From: an uncultured Pelagibacteraceae bacterium
GTDB lineage: Bacteria; Pseudomonadota; Alphaproteobacteria; Pelagibacterales; Pelagibacteraceae
NCBI GenBank assembly: GCA_902624535.1
Contig: CACNYF010000006.1
Span: 1-44,349, forward strand
Reading direction: 5' to 3'
Length of the DNA: 44,349 nt
Below the pieces are notes generated by a model. That model was not told where the DNA came from and searched no databases. It saw nothing but the letters and a program-made list of their open reading frames with translations. Made by a program: the position numbers and the translations under genes. The first letter of the stretch is position 1; the number at the start of each line of letters is the position of its first letter. Positions 1 through 9,336 of the stretch are shown here, in pieces.

Positions 1-717
1 ATTGAGAATAATTTGGAAAAATCTGGCATTGTAGACAAAAAATATTACAATAAAATTATCAGCAAAATATATGGAAATTATGGAAGAATACTTGCTGAAT
101 ATCCTTTTCTTAAAGCATTTAGAAATAGCAAATTAAATAAATTTATTGAAATAGACGGGCTTGAAAACCTAAACAAAATTAAGAGAGAAAAAAGACGAGC
201 TGTATTTATATCTGGTCATTTCAATAATTTTGAATTAATGGCGCTCCAAATTGAAAAAGCTGGAATAAATTTGTGCGCTATTTATAGACCGCTAAATAAC
301 GTATTCCTTAACAAAACTATGGAAGAAATTAGAGAAAATTTTATATGCAAAAATCAAATTAAAAAAGGAAGATCAGGCACAAGACAGATTATTGAAAATA
401 TAAAGAAAGGTAACTCAGTGGCTCTAATGATAGACCAAAGAGTAAGAGAAGGTATAAAAATTAATTTTTTTGGTAAACCAGCTAGTACTACGACCATACC
501 CGCACAATTAATTAAAAAATATAAATGTGATCTAGTGCCTATTTATATAGAGAGAAGAAAAAATAATTATTTTAAAATGTTCGTTTCAGAACCGATTATA
601 ATAGGGAACAATAAATCAATCAAAGAAATCACTGAACATCTAAATAAGATACTTGAAAAAATGATTTTAAAAAATGTAGACCAGTGGATCTGGACTCATG
701 ATAGGTGGAAAACATAA
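1..717 (+). CDS. Lipid A biosynthesis acyltransferase (LpxL/HtrB family), 5' truncated by window edge
   Basis: The reading frame is open from base 1, so the true start lies upstream; about 238 residues are visible against roughly 290 in the family, so some 50 N-terminal residues, probably including the membrane anchor, are missing. Family members transfer a secondary acyl chain from acyl-ACP onto lipid A at the inner membrane. The family HX4(D/E) catalytic signature is seen as SGHFNNFE near codon 72. It is followed by a conserved RP block (AIYRPLNN) and a later block, ALMIDQRVREG, near codon 145. The end, WIWTHDRWK, is the classic ending of this family. Its stop codon directly abuts the stop of the convergent DUF2093 gene. 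The family call is secure; which acyl chain position it serves cannot be told. Confidence 0.9.
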   Translation: MENNLEKSGIVDKKYYNKIISKIYGNYGRILAEYPFLKAFRNSKLNKFIEIDGLENLNKIKREKRRAVFISGHFNNFELMALQIEKAGINLCAIYRPLNNVFLNKTMEEIRENFICKNQIKKGRSGTRQIIENIKKGNSVALMIDQRVREGIKINFFGKPASTTTIPAQLIKKYKCDLVPIYIERRKNNYFKMFVSEPIIIGNNKSIKEITEHLNKILEKMILKNVDQWIWTHDRWKT

Positions 718-915
718 TCAGTTTTTATTTAATAAATCTCTTTTCATTGAGGCTTCAACATACGAAAAGTAGGCTTCCTGTTCTTCAACGTTCCAATAAG
801 TTAAGTTTTCAAGTGGTATTTTTTTTTGTGAGATAGCACAAATCACATGATCACCATCTTCAATGATCTCAAAATTATTTGCTAAGTATTTTAATTTAGC
901 TAACTTATTTAACAT
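718..915 (-). CDS. DUF2093 family small protein
   Basis: This 65-residue protein matches the alphaproteobacterial DUF2093 pattern: an N-terminal LAKLKYLANNFEI block, then VICAISQKKIPLENL (compare V.CAVTGK.IPL.EL), then YWNVEEQEAY. The function of the family is unknown. A Cys at residue 28 followed by a short loop resembles half of a metal knuckle, but there is no second Cys pair. The gene is divergent from purD with only 22 bp between the two start codons, so its promoter must lie partly inside purD or be shared. It is convergent with, and abuts, the acyltransferase gene. Confidence 0.85.
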   Translation of the reverse strand: MLNKLAKLKYLANNFEIIEDGDHVICAISQKKIPLENLTYWNVEEQEAYFSYVEASMKRDLLNKN

Positions 916-937
916 ATTTAAGATATATATTTACTAA

Positions 938-2203
938 ATGAAAATTGCAATTATTGGAAGTGGAGGACGAGAACATGCTTTAGTTCATCACTTAAGTAAT
1001 TCAGAAAAAATAACAAAAATATATTCAATACCAGGTAATGCTGGTACCGAAGAAATATCTGTAAATATTGATTTAAATTTGGAAAATTTTAAAGATTTGT
1101 ATAATTTTATTAAGAAAGAACAAATCGAATTAGTGATTGTTGGTCCAGAAAAACCATTAGTCGAAGGATTAGTAGATTTCCTAGAGTCAAAAAATATTAA
1201 AGTTTTTGGTCCTAGAAAAAAAGTAGCTCAATTAGAAGGCTCAAAAATATTTACAAAACAAATTTGTGAGAAATTTAACATACCAACTGCTAAATTTAAA
1301 ATTTGTAAATCCAAAGAAGACTCATTTATATTTTTATCGTCATCTAATTTTCCTCTTGTTGTAAAAGCAGATGTTCTTGCTGCAGGTAAAGGTGTTTATA
1401 TTTGTCAAAATATTGATGAGGCTAAAACTGCTGTTAATGAAATATTTGACGGTAAATTTGGGAAAGCAGATCAAGTATTAATCGAAGAATTCCTAGAAGG
1501 TGATGAGATGAGTTTTTTTATTATTTCAGATGGAATTAGTTATAAAACTTTTAATACAGCTCAAGACCATAAAAGAGTTGGTGAGGGTGATACTGGAAAA
1601 AATACAGGAGGAATGGGAGCTTATTCGCCTTCAGGCTTAATTAATGATGATTTAGAGAATAAAATTTTAAACAAAATAATTGAGCCAACGTTAAAAGCTA
1701 TAAGTGAAATGAATGAGAAGTACGTCGGTTTTTTATATGCCGGCTTAATGATAAAAAGTAATGAACCATACCTAATTGAATATAATGTCAGGATGGGTGA
1801 TCCTGAATGCCAAACTATATTACCATTGGTTGACAGTGATTTATTGGAAATAATAAATTCTTGTTGTAATTCAAAATTAAAGACCCACGAAATAAAATGG
1901 AAAAATAAAAAAAGTATGTGTATTGCTTTATGCTCAAAAGGATATCCTGAAAAATATAATAAGAATGTTGAAATTAAAAATTTAAAAGAATTCAAATCAA
2001 CTAAAGATAATTTTATTTTTCATGCTGGAACAAAAAGTTCTGGAAACAAAATTGTAGCAGTTGGAGGTAGGGTAATAAATTTTGTGAATATCTCAGATAG
2101 TTATTTATCAAGTAGAAAAGAAATCATCAATCAGATTAATAAATTGAATTGGGAAGATGGTTTTTACAGATCAGATATAGGTCATAAAGTCATAGAAAAA
2201 TGA
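938..2203 (+). CDS. purD: Phosphoribosylamine--glycine ligase (GAR synthetase)
   Basis: PurD joins glycine to 5-phosphoribosylamine using ATP, the second step of de novo purine synthesis. The 421-residue length is typical. Visible signatures are the N-terminal GSGGREHAL loop (residues 7-15), the GPEKPLVEGL block, the ATP-grasp lysine region VVKADVLAAGKGV, and the PurD signature YNVRMGDPECQ around residue 284. The start ATG follows an AT-only leader without a clear Shine-Dalgarno sequence. Its end overlaps rsmD by 4 bp (ATGA), indicating translational coupling. It is full length with no lesion. Confidence 0.97.
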   Translation: MKIAIIGSGGREHALVHHLSNSEKITKIYSIPGNAGTEEISVNIDLNLENFKDLYNFIKKEQIELVIVGPEKPLVEGLVDFLESKNIKVFGPRKKVAQLEGSKIFTKQICEKFNIPTAKFKICKSKEDSFIFLSSSNFPLVVKADVLAAGKGVYICQNIDEAKTAVNEIFDGKFGKADQVLIEEFLEGDEMSFFIISDGISYKTFNTAQDHKRVGEGDTGKNTGGMGAYSPSGLINDDLENKILNKIIEPTLKAISEMNEKYVGFLYAGLMIKSNEPYLIEYNVRMGDPECQTILPLVDSDLLEIINSCCNSKLKTHEIKWKNKKSMCIALCSKGYPEKYNKNVEIKNLKEFKSTKDNFIFHAGTKSSGNKIVAVGGRVINFVNISDSYLSSRKEIINQINKLNWEDGFYRSDIGHKVIEK

Positions 2204-2766
2204 GAGTAATTGGTGGAAAACTAAAAGGGAAATTAATTCATAATCCTACAGATAAAACAACAAGACCTTTAAAGGATATGGTTAGAGAGTCGATATTTAA
2301 TATTTTAGAGCATTCTAAGAATGAAAAAATTAAATTCAACAATGACGTGGTTTTGGATTTATTTTCCGGTTCTGGTTCGTTTGGCATTGAATGTTTGTCT
2401 AGAGGAGTAAAAAAAGTTTTTTTTTTTGAAAATTACAAACCCTCTTTGAAAATTTTAGAGAAAAACATTAAGGAGTTAGAAATTGATAAAGATTCAGTCA
2501 TCAAGAAAATAAACGCATATGAAATTTCTAAAGAAAATATAGATAATGAAAAAATTAATTTAATTTATTTGGATCCACCATTTAAAGATAAAAATATAAA
2601 TAAATTATTAAGGAAAATTTTAGACTTAAAAATTGCTCACAAAAGTACATTAATAGTAATACATAGAAATAGGAAATTTAAAGAAAATTTTATAGAAGAT
2701 TTTAAAGTTCTGAGAGAAAAAAAATATGGTTTATCAAAAATAATATTTGGTAAATTGCTATTTTAG
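2200..2766 (+). CDS. rsmD: 16S rRNA (guanine(966)-N(2))-methyltransferase
   Basis: RsmD methylates G966 of 16S rRNA during 30S assembly, using SAM. The N-terminal MRVIGGKLKGK and TTRPLKDMVRESIFNIL blocks are diagnostic. SAM motif I is DLFSGSGSFGIE (residues about 52-63), and the catalytic motif IV is LDPPF (about 124-128), an (N/D)PPF-type amino-methyltransferase motif. At 188 residues it is of normal length. It is coupled to purD by an ATGA overlap and converges on pgi with a 9 bp overlap of coding ends. Homopolymer runs near 2410-2425 do not break the frame. Confidence 0.95.
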   Translation: MRVIGGKLKGKLIHNPTDKTTRPLKDMVRESIFNILEHSKNEKIKFNNDVVLDLFSGSGSFGIECLSRGVKKVFFFENYKPSLKILEKNIKELEIDKDSVIKKINAYEISKENIDNEKINLIYLDPPFKDKNINKLLRKILDLKIAHKSTLIVIHRNRKFKENFIEDFKVLREKKYGLSKIIFGKLLF

Positions 2767-3930
2767 GATTTTTTTTGTTTCTATTTTAATCAATTCAACA
2801 GAAGGTTGGTTGATTGGATTTACATTTAATAAGGAGCTTAGCATTAGTGTTTCTAAAATAAAAAATGTAAATAGTTCACCTAAAGTTTCCTCACTTTTAT
2901 TTTTAATTTCAAAACTTCTAAATGATAATTTTTTCTTATTAAATACATTTTGCGTAGCTTTTTTTTGAGCATACATTACTTGATCCAAACTTTTCTTTTT
3001 TAAATGTTCTAATCCATCAATTATAAAAGCATTATTAAATTTAAATTGGTTTCTATCTCTAGAGAAAAAAAAACTAAAAAAATTATTTTTTGGGCCATCT
3101 AAATATAGTTGTAAAAGACTATGATTGTCCTTTGGCATTGTAGAGATTATAGGAAAGAAACCCTTACCCTTTTTTCCTAAACTTTCAGCAGATAATTGCT
3201 GGTACCATTGCAAAAAGTTACTTAATTTTTCATCATAATTTAAAATTACACAATTTTTTTTTCCTTTAATAATATTTGAGTAAATTGAAGAGACATTTTC
3301 AATTAAAAAATTAATAAATTTTTTATTTTTTATTAGATAATTTAATTTTTTAAATTTTTTTTCATTTAAACCCATCAATTCTGCTGGTACCATTCCAACT
3401 TCAGATAATACTGAATATCTTCCTCCTATGTAATTTTTATGGTCAATTACATCAGATCTCAGTTTATTCGCCATAGCTCTAAGAATATTATTTTTTTTTT
3501 CAGTAATTATTAAATTTTTATTTCTTTTCTGTTTTGATAAGATCAGGTTTAAATTTGATAATGTTTCTAGGGTGTTACCTGATTTTGATATAATTATATT
3601 TAAACGTTTTTTGTTTGATTTTGTTATTCTTATGTTCTGTAGGTTATTATAAAAGAAAAATTTTTTTTTGATTTTATGACTAAGAAAATCATAAATGGCT
3701 TGTGCGCCTAATATAGATCCTCCCATTCCTATTAAATTATACTCATCGTATTTTTTGAAATTTAGTAAATTTTTTTTCTGAAATGAATAATTATAATTAT
3801 TTGTTAGAGATTTTAATAAAGGATATTTTTCAATTAAATTTTTAAACTTTATGAAATTATTAAGTTTTTTTTTATTTAATTGTTTATTTTTATTATTGAA
3901 ATTTTTGTAAATAATATGTTTTGTCTCCAT
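2758..3930 (-). CDS. pgi: Glucose-6-phosphate isomerase, short form
   Basis: This enzyme interconverts glucose-6-phosphate and fructose-6-phosphate. At 390 residues it is far shorter than the roughly 550-residue enzymes of most Proteobacteria. It nevertheless keeps the SIS-fold signatures: IGMGGSILGAQ (67-77), the phosphate-binding SKSGNTLET (115-123), GGRYS (169-173), a catalytic Glu in SAES (E249), and a catalytic His in KDNHSLLQL (H270). The trimmed size resembles the compact archaeal/Firmicutes-like forms. It is the last gene of a minus-strand run, 3 bp after the BamF-like gene, and its end overlaps rsmD. Lysines are extremely frequent, as in the neighbours, so I see no sign of recent transfer. 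Confidence 0.92.
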   Translation of the reverse strand: METKHIIYKNFNNKNKQLNKKKLNNFIKFKNLIEKYPLLKSLTNNYNYSFQKKNLLNFKKYDEYNLIGMGGSILGAQAIYDFLSHKIKKKFFFYNNLQNIRITKSNKKRLNIIISKSGNTLETLSNLNLILSKQKRNKNLIITEKKNNILRAMANKLRSDVIDHKNYIGGRYSVLSEVGMVPAELMGLNEKKFKKLNYLIKNKKFINFLIENVSSIYSNIIKGKKNCVILNYDEKLSNFLQWYQQLSAESLGKKGKGFFPIISTMPKDNHSLLQLYLDGPKNNFFSFFFSRDRNQFKFNNAFIIDGLEHLKKKSLDQVMYAQKKATQNVFNKKKLSFRSFEIKNKSEETLGELFTFFILETLMLSSLLNVNPINQPSVELIKIETKKILK

Positions 3931-3933
3931 TAA

Positions 3934-4251
3934 TTACTGGATTTTCTTTTTCATATTATTTAATAAATCTGACCCACTACTAGAGTCCTCAGAATTATTA
4001 TTGTCTTTTATTTTGAGTAAATCTTTTACTTCTTTGTCATTTGATTGACTGCTTACTTCCAAATCATCTCCTGGCATAGGAAGTTTATTCATGTCAGGTG
4101 GCATTTGGAGAGGATTTTTTTTTTTTACAAGAAATTCATCACTTTGTTCAGATCTTTTTTTACCTTCTAAAGCATCTCTAACTCCACCACAAAAAGTTAA
4201 TAATGGCACTAAAGCGATTAATAAGATTAAATTTAGTTTAATTTTTTTCAT
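3934..4251 (-). CDS. DUF3035 lipoprotein, BamF-like
   Basis: I place the start at the ATG at 4251, giving 105 residues, because the sequence then opens with a clean lipoprotein signal: MKKIK, a hydrophobic stretch and the lipobox LTFC (Cys21). The reading frame is also open to an ATG at 4302, but that adds 17 residues in front of the lysines. The mature part contains the DUF3035 pattern [21 protein letters not shown], a short proline-rich segment recognised after the Cys. Members in alphaproteobacteria are known as BamF, a lipoprotein of the outer-membrane beta-barrel assembly machine. The rest is Ser/Asn/Asp-rich and probably disordered. The start lies inside the end of lspA, the signal peptidase that would process it, so the two are coupled. 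Confidence 0.8.
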   Translation of the reverse strand: MKKIKLNLILLIALVPLLTFCGGVRDALEGKKRSEQSDEFLVKKKNPLQMPPDMNKLPMPGDDLEVSSQSNDKEVKDLLKIKDNNNSEDSSSGSDLLNNMKKKIQ

Positions 4252-4735
4252 CTTTTTTTTTATAGAATATAAATTCAGATAAAATAAGGCATATAATACC
4301 AATTGTTATAAATATGTCAGCTACATTAAAGATAAACCAATGATATCCTGCATAATTTAAATCTATAAAGTCTGGAACAGCTCTGTAATAAACTCGGTCA
4401 AATAAGTTTCCTAAAGAGCCTCCTAATATTATCATTAAAAAAAATGATTTAATTTTTGACTCAATGAAAGCGAAATATAATATTACTAAGTTTATAATGA
4501 CTATAATTGCAGTAAAGATATTATAGAAAAGTTTATCTTCTGATGAAAATAAACCAAATCCTATCCCTGTATTCCAAACTAAATAGATATTTAAAAATTG
4601 ATTTATATAAAAATCAACTTGTCCTTCATTATTTAAAATATTTAGAATATAAATTTTTGATAGTCTATCTAAAGCAAAGCAAATAACTATAAATATAAAA
4701 CCAATAAGAAGTTTATTTATTTTTTCATTGCCCAT
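4238..4735 (-). CDS. lspA: Lipoprotein signal peptidase II
   Basis: LspA cleaves the signal peptides of prolipoproteins after lipid attachment, in the inner membrane. The 165 residues hold four hydrophobic segments (about 9-28, 70-90, 97-108 and 134-156). Family motifs are [11 protein letters not shown] (54-63), [10 protein letters not shown] (105-114) and the two catalytic aspartates, in VPDFIDL (D122) and FNVADIF (D140). The gene overlaps ileS by 11 bp, the common ileS-lspA arrangement. It also overlaps the downstream lipoprotein gene by 14 bp. Confidence 0.96.
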   Translation of the reverse strand: MGNEKINKLLIGFIFIVICFALDRLSKIYILNILNNEGQVDFYINQFLNIYLVWNTGIGFGLFSSEDKLFYNIFTAIIVIINLVILYFAFIESKIKSFFLMIILGGSLGNLFDRVYYRAVPDFIDLNYAGYHWFIFNVADIFITIGIICLILSEFIFYKKKDEKN

Positions 4736-7472
4736 TTAAATTAAGATGTCCATGCCTTTCACAACTTGACTCAAAAATTTTCCAACAAACTGGGCATTTT
4801 GTGCCCCGAGCTTTTTTTGCGACTACATCAATACTATTTTTTAAATTTTCTTCTTTAATCACAGAAGCAGATGAGGTTATGCAAATTTCAGCAAAATTGA
4901 TATTTTTTGCTTTATCATAAAATTCTTTATTTAACTTTATTTCAATCATTGCCTCTAAACTTGAACCAATTGATTTTTCAGCTCTCATGTTCTCAATAGA
5001 AATGTTTGCCTCATCTCTAATTTTTTTTACATATTCCCAATCTGAGCTTATTTCTTTATTTTTCCAAGAATTTGGAACGGAAACAAAATTTTGCAAATGT
5101 ATACTTTGTCTATCATCTTCTTTTTTAACCAATTGATAAATTTCTTCAGTTGTAAATGATAATATTGGGGCAAACCATTTTAGGAGACATTGTAAAATAA
5201 TATTTAAAAGAGTTATGCAGTTCTTTCTTTTTTCGGAATTCAAAGCCTCACAATATAAAGTGTCTTTCCTGATATCAAAATAAAAGGCTGAAAGCTCAAC
5301 TGTACAAAAATTTAGTAATTCTTTATATAAGTTGTGAAAGTTATAAACTTTAAAATTCTTTTTAAAATTCTCATTTATTATATAAATTCTGTGAAGCATA
5401 AATTTTTCAAGTGTATCAAAGTTTTCAAACTTAACTTTTTCGAAATCGAGATTTTCATATTGATCTTGAATATTTCCTAAAAGATATCTGAACGTGTTTC
5501 TAATTTTTCTATAAGACTCTGCGTGTTGATCTAAAATTGAATAATCTATTCTAAGATCCTCAGCATAATTTGAAGATGCAACCCAAATTCTTAATATATC
5601 GGCTCCGTAATTTTTAAGTATATCTTGTGGAGCAATTACGTTACCTGTTGATTTTGACATTTTTAGACCTTTTCCATCTACGACAAAACCATGAGAAAGA
5701 ATGCTTTCAAATGGAGCAACACCTCTTGTTCCACATGACTCTAGTAATGAAGAATGAAACCATCCTCTATGTTGATCTGAACCCTCTAAATACATCGATG
5801 CAGGCCATTTAAGGTCATCTCTTTTTTCTAAGACAAAAGAATGAGTGGATCCACTATCAAACCAAACCTCAACTATATCTGATAATTTTTCATAATCTTC
5901 TGCTTTATACTTATCTCCAAGAAAGATCTGATAATCTTCATTAAACCAACAATCGGAACCTTCTTTTTCGTAAATTTTTGCAATATTTTCAAAGACTTCA
6001 TCATCAACTAAAACATTACCTGTTTTTTTTGAGATAAAAATCGGTAGCGGCACACCCCAAACTCTCTGTCTTGATACACACCAATCAGGCCTAGTTTCAA
6101 TCATTGATTTTATTCTTTCTTTTCCTTTTGAAGGATAAAAATCTGTATTATCGATGGCTTTTAATGCTTTATCTCTTAATCCATGGCTTTCCATAGAAAT
6201 AAACCATTGTGGAGTTGCTCTATGAACTAGTGGAGCTTTTGATCTCCAAGAATGGGGATAGGAGTGAGTAAGTTTTCCGTTCGTTACTAAATTTTTTTGC
6301 TCATTTAATTTTTCAATAATTAAGTTATTGGCCTTAAAAATATGTAAACCTTCAAAATGTTTAATTTCATTTGTATATTTTCCATCACCATCAACTGTTT
6401 CAATTGCTTTAATATTATTATTTAAACAAAGATTGAAATCATCTGGTCCATGACTAGGGGCGCAGTGCACGATACCCGTGCCTTGTTCAGTAGTAACAAA
6501 ATTAGCTTCTAGCATTGGTATATCATAATCATATCCCATTTTAAAAAATGGATGGCTACAAATTGTGCCTTTTAAATCTTTTCCTAAAAATTCGTTTAAA
6601 ACTTTTATATTTTCAATAGAAGTATCTTTTTTAAAAGGTTCTAGTAGGTCCTTTGCAATTACTATTTTTCTATCAATAAAATTTTTGTTATCGTTTATTT
6701 CAAGTAAAACATACTTTAGGCCAGCATTGTAAGCTAAAGCTTTATTTGCAGGAATAGTCCATGGAGTTGTCGTCCAAATTATTACATCAGCTCCATCAAT
6801 TATATCTAAATTTGAAACTTTCACTTTGAATGCTGCATAAATCGTATCTGAAACATGATCCATGTATTCAACCTCTGCATCCGCTAAAGCTGTTTTTTCA
6901 ACAGTTGACCAAAGAACTGGCTTGTAACCTCTATAAAGGCTTCCTTCTTTAAGAAATTTTCCAAGCTCTCTAACTATTTGAGCTTCAGCATCAAATGACA
7001 TTGTTGAATAGTAATTTTCCCAATCACCGATTACCCCAAGTCTTGTAAATTCTCCCTTATGGACGTCTATCCATTTATTTGCAAATTCTCTACATTCTTT
7101 TCTGAATTCAATAATTGGAACATCATTTTTATTTTTTTTATTCTTTTTGTACTGCTCTTCAATTTTCCACTCAATGGGCAAACCATGGCAATCCCATCCG
7201 GGAACATAAACTGAATCTTTACCATCCATTTGATGAAATTTTGTAATTATGTCTTTTAAGATTTTATTCAAAGCGGTACCCATATGAATATTTCCATTTG
7301 CATATGGAGGCCCATCATGAAGTACAAATTTTTCTTGCCCTTTACTTTTTTGTCTTAACAAATTGTAAAGGTCAATTTTCTTCCAAAATTCAATGTAATT
7401 TGGCTCCTTATTTGGCAAGTTTGCCTTCATTGAGAATTTTGTTTTAGGTAAATTTATATGTTCCTTGCTCAT
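4725..7472 (-). CDS. ileS: Isoleucyl-tRNA synthetase
   Basis: This class I synthetase charges tRNA-Ile and edits valine. It has 915 residues. The HIGH motif appears as HMGT (63-66, after PPYANGN) and the KMSKS motif in LKMSKSTGN near residue 604. The editing domain shows [10 protein letters not shown] and the [12 protein letters not shown] block. The C-terminal zinc ribbon is seen as C893, C896, C904 and H907; the last ligand is His where Cys is more usual. It sits between ribF and lspA in a typical ribF-ileS-lspA run, 6 bp after ribF on the minus strand order. Confidence 0.98.
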   Translation of the reverse strand: MSKEHINLPKTKFSMKANLPNKEPNYIEFWKKIDLYNLLRQKSKGQEKFVLHDGPPYANGNIHMGTALNKILKDIITKFHQMDGKDSVYVPGWDCHGLPIEWKIEEQYKKNKKNKNDVPIIEFRKECREFANKWIDVHKGEFTRLGVIGDWENYYSTMSFDAEAQIVRELGKFLKEGSLYRGYKPVLWSTVEKTALADAEVEYMDHVSDTIYAAFKVKVSNLDIIDGADVIIWTTTPWTIPANKALAYNAGLKYVLLEINDNKNFIDRKIVIAKDLLEPFKKDTSIENIKVLNEFLGKDLKGTICSHPFFKMGYDYDIPMLEANFVTTEQGTGIVHCAPSHGPDDFNLCLNNNIKAIETVDGDGKYTNEIKHFEGLHIFKANNLIIEKLNEQKNLVTNGKLTHSYPHSWRSKAPLVHRATPQWFISMESHGLRDKALKAIDNTDFYPSKGKERIKSMIETRPDWCVSRQRVWGVPLPIFISKKTGNVLVDDEVFENIAKIYEKEGSDCWFNEDYQIFLGDKYKAEDYEKLSDIVEVWFDSGSTHSFVLEKRDDLKWPASMYLEGSDQHRGWFHSSLLESCGTRGVAPFESILSHGFVVDGKGLKMSKSTGNVIAPQDILKNYGADILRIWVASSNYAEDLRIDYSILDQHAESYRKIRNTFRYLLGNIQDQYENLDFEKVKFENFDTLEKFMLHRIYIINENFKKNFKVYNFHNLYKELLNFCTVELSAFYFDIRKDTLYCEALNSEKRKNCITLLNIILQCLLKWFAPILSFTTEEIYQLVKKEDDRQSIHLQNFVSVPNSWKNKEISSDWEYVKKIRDEANISIENMRAEKSIGSSLEAMIEIKLNKEFYDKAKNINFAEICITSSASVIKEENLKNSIDVVAKKARGTKCPVCWKIFESSCERHGHLNLNGQ

Positions 7473-7478
7473 GAAATT

Positions 7479-8405
7479 TTATCTTTTAGCAACTTTGATA
7501 TCTTTATTTATTTGTTTTTTCAAAGCATCAATATTTTTAAATTTTGTTTCTCCTCTAATAAATTTTGTAAAATTAATAGTTAGATTTTTATTATAAAGAT
7601 TTCCAGAAAATTTAAATAAATTTACCTCTAATAGTAATTTTTTTTGATTAAAAGTAGGTCTATACCCAATATTTGCTATTCCTTTGATCTTTTTTCTATT
7701 TTTTTCGATATAAACATCAACTGCATAAACTCCTACTTTTGGTATTACATAATTTTTTATATTTATGTTGCATGTAGGGAAGCCGATTTTTCTACCCATC
7801 ATTCTACCTTTTTCAACAACACCTTCTATTGACCAATTTCTAGATAAAAGTTGATTTGCAATTTTTAAATTACCATTTTCAATTAATTTTCTTATTAATG
7901 TTGAGGAAATAATTTTATTTTTTTTATATAACGGTTTTGGGTTAATTAATTTGTAATTATATTTTTTTTGAAATCTTTTTAATAGATTTACGTCTCCCTC
8001 TCTTTTATTACCAAATCTAAAATTATTACTAACGAAGATATAATCTGCATTTAACTTTTTGCATAAAATATTTTTAATAAAGTTATGACAAGATATTTTA
8101 GAGAATTTTTTATCAAATTTTTTATTTATTAAAAAATCTACATTATAATCACTAAAATATTTACTTTTTTGATTAAGATTTGAAAGTCGATAATTCGTGA
8201 TACCTTTATTAAAATACATTTTTGGTATTGGATCAAAAGTCACTACTCCAATTTTTGAATTATATTTTTTTTTATATTTTTTTGCTTCTTTGAATAATCT
8301 CTGATGACCCAGATGTAATCCATCAAAATTGCCAATTAATATCATTGCATTTCGATGTTTTCTTAAAATTTTGAAATTTTTGTAGATTTTAATTTTGTTC
8401 ACCAT
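7479..8405 (-). CDS. ribF: Bifunctional riboflavin kinase / FAD synthetase
   Basis: RibF phosphorylates riboflavin to FMN and adenylates FMN to FAD. It has 308 residues, a normal length. The N-terminal nucleotidyltransferase carries GNFDGLHLGHQRL (25-37, the H-x-x-H nucleotide-binding motif at H31/H34) and later ISSTLIRKLI, an ISSTxIR signature. The C-terminal kinase domain starts near residue 190 with GRKIGFPTCNI (compare GR.LGFPTAN) and GVYAVDV. It starts 7 bp inside the end of the HAD gene, so it is probably translated by coupling. No FMN riboswitch was seen upstream, consistent with its place within an operon. Confidence 0.95.
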   Translation of the reverse strand: MVNKIKIYKNFKILRKHRNAMILIGNFDGLHLGHQRLFKEAKKYKKKYNSKIGVVTFDPIPKMYFNKGITNYRLSNLNQKSKYFSDYNVDFLINKKFDKKFSKISCHNFIKNILCKKLNADYIFVSNNFRFGNKREGDVNLLKRFQKKYNYKLINPKPLYKKNKIISSTLIRKLIENGNLKIANQLLSRNWSIEGVVEKGRMMGRKIGFPTCNINIKNYVIPKVGVYAVDVYIEKNRKKIKGIANIGYRPTFNQKKLLLEVNLFKFSGNLYNKNLTINFTKFIRGETKFKNIDALKKQINKDIKVAKR

Positions 8406-9214
8406 TTTAATTTTGTTTGAGTGTAATTCACGCTTACTCCATATTTTTCTTCTAATTTATCAATATTAAAACTACTTAATTCTTTTTTATGTATACCACT
8501 CGTTATTAGTAGATTGTCAAAATTTTGAATATTAGCTCCTTTTATATCTGTATTCATATTATCTCCGATACATAAAACATTTTTACCATTTATGTTAGCA
8601 GATAAATTATAAACCGGAGGATAAGGTTTTCCAAAGTAAATTACTTTTCCACCAATTTCTTCAAATATTTTTGCAACTGATCCAGCACAAAACTCCCTAA
8701 CATCTCCTCTATCAACAATTAAATCTGGATTGGTACACACAAATTTTTTATTTGAAAATTTCTTAAGTAAATCTTTATAATATTCAAGTTTTGTCTCATG
8801 ATCTTCAAATAACCCTGTACAAATAAAATAATCAGCTTGATTGATATTGCTAACTTTATTTTGTTCAAATCTTTTAAATAAGTCAAAATCTCTTGGTGGT
8901 CCAATGTGATAAAATTTTGAATTTTGAAAATTTTGCATTAAATATCTTAATGAAGCTTCTCCTGAGGTGTATACATCTTCATAAAATTTTTTGAGCCCCA
9001 TTTTTTTCAAAAAATCAATAACTGTAGAATTTGGTCTTGGAGCATTGGTAAGCAATACAAACTCTTTATTATTTTTTTTTAAATTTTCTAATACTTCAAT
9101 AGAATCTTCAAAAATTTGTAATCCGTTATGGATCACTCCCCATATGTCGATAAAAAATAATTCGTAACTGTTTATTTTAGATCTTAATCCATCTTTGTCT
9201 AAGTTTTGGGGCAT
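8399..9214 (-). CDS. HAD-superfamily subfamily IIA phosphatase (TIGR01459-like)
   Basis: This 271-residue protein has the NagD-type class IIA layout. Motif I is FIDIWGVIHNG (21-31), motif II is LLTNAPRP (about 54-61), and motif III/IV is CIGDNMNTDIKGA near residue 215 with the preceding GKPYPPVYNL. In motif I the position two after the nucleophile Asp23 is Trp25 rather than the usual acid/base Asp; to my knowledge this DxWGV form is typical of the alphaproteobacterial TIGR01459 subgroup. The substrate is unknown. It heads the minus-strand run HAD-ribF-ileS-lspA-lipoprotein-pgi and is divergent from groES, so the operon promoter should lie in the 122 bp spacer. Confidence 0.85.
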   Translation of the reverse strand: MPQNLDKDGLRSKINSYELFFIDIWGVIHNGLQIFEDSIEVLENLKKNNKEFVLLTNAPRPNSTVIDFLKKMGLKKFYEDVYTSGEASLRYLMQNFQNSKFYHIGPPRDFDLFKRFEQNKVSNINQADYFICTGLFEDHETKLEYYKDLLKKFSNKKFVCTNPDLIVDRGDVREFCAGSVAKIFEEIGGKVIYFGKPYPPVYNLSANINGKNVLCIGDNMNTDIKGANIQNFDNLLITSGIHKKELSSFNIDKLEEKYGVSVNYTQTKLKW

Positions 9215-9281
9215 ACTTGAGGTATAGCTTAAAAATATGCTTTATTCTTGGGTTTTTTAGACCATAATTTTTATTCAAGAT

Positions 9282-9310
9282 CTTGAAAATTATTAAATAT
9301 GTCTCTATAT
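9282..9310 (+). promoter_or_regulatory. Sigma-32 (RpoH) type promoter of groESL
   Basis: A perfect heat-shock -35 element CTTGAAA (9282-9288) is followed after 16 bp by CTATAT (9305-9310), in the context CTCTATATG. This fits the known alphaproteobacterial RpoH pattern CTTG-N17/18-C(C/T)TATNT approximately, and the E. coli pattern TTGAAA-N13/15-CCCATNT in part. Transcription would start near 9317, leaving a roughly 20-base leader with AAAGGAGA before the groES ATG. No CIRCE inverted repeat (TTAGCACTC-type) is present, so HrcA control is not indicated. The same layout occurs before hsp20. Confidence 0.6.
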
Positions 9311-9336
9311 GACTGCTAATTTAAAGGAGAATTCGT

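Noticed and set aside
1621..1995. 124-codon open frame on the minus strand inside purD
   Set aside because: It lies wholly antisense to a well-conserved gene and its translation shows no motif; a shadow of AT-rich codon usage.
2747..2968. 73-codon plus-strand frame after rsmD
   Set aside because: Antisense to the C-terminus of pgi, which has clear family motifs.
9215..9336. CIRCE (HrcA operator) before groES
   Set aside because: No TTAGCACTC-N9-GAGTGCTAA-type inverted repeat is present; only the RpoH-type box was found.
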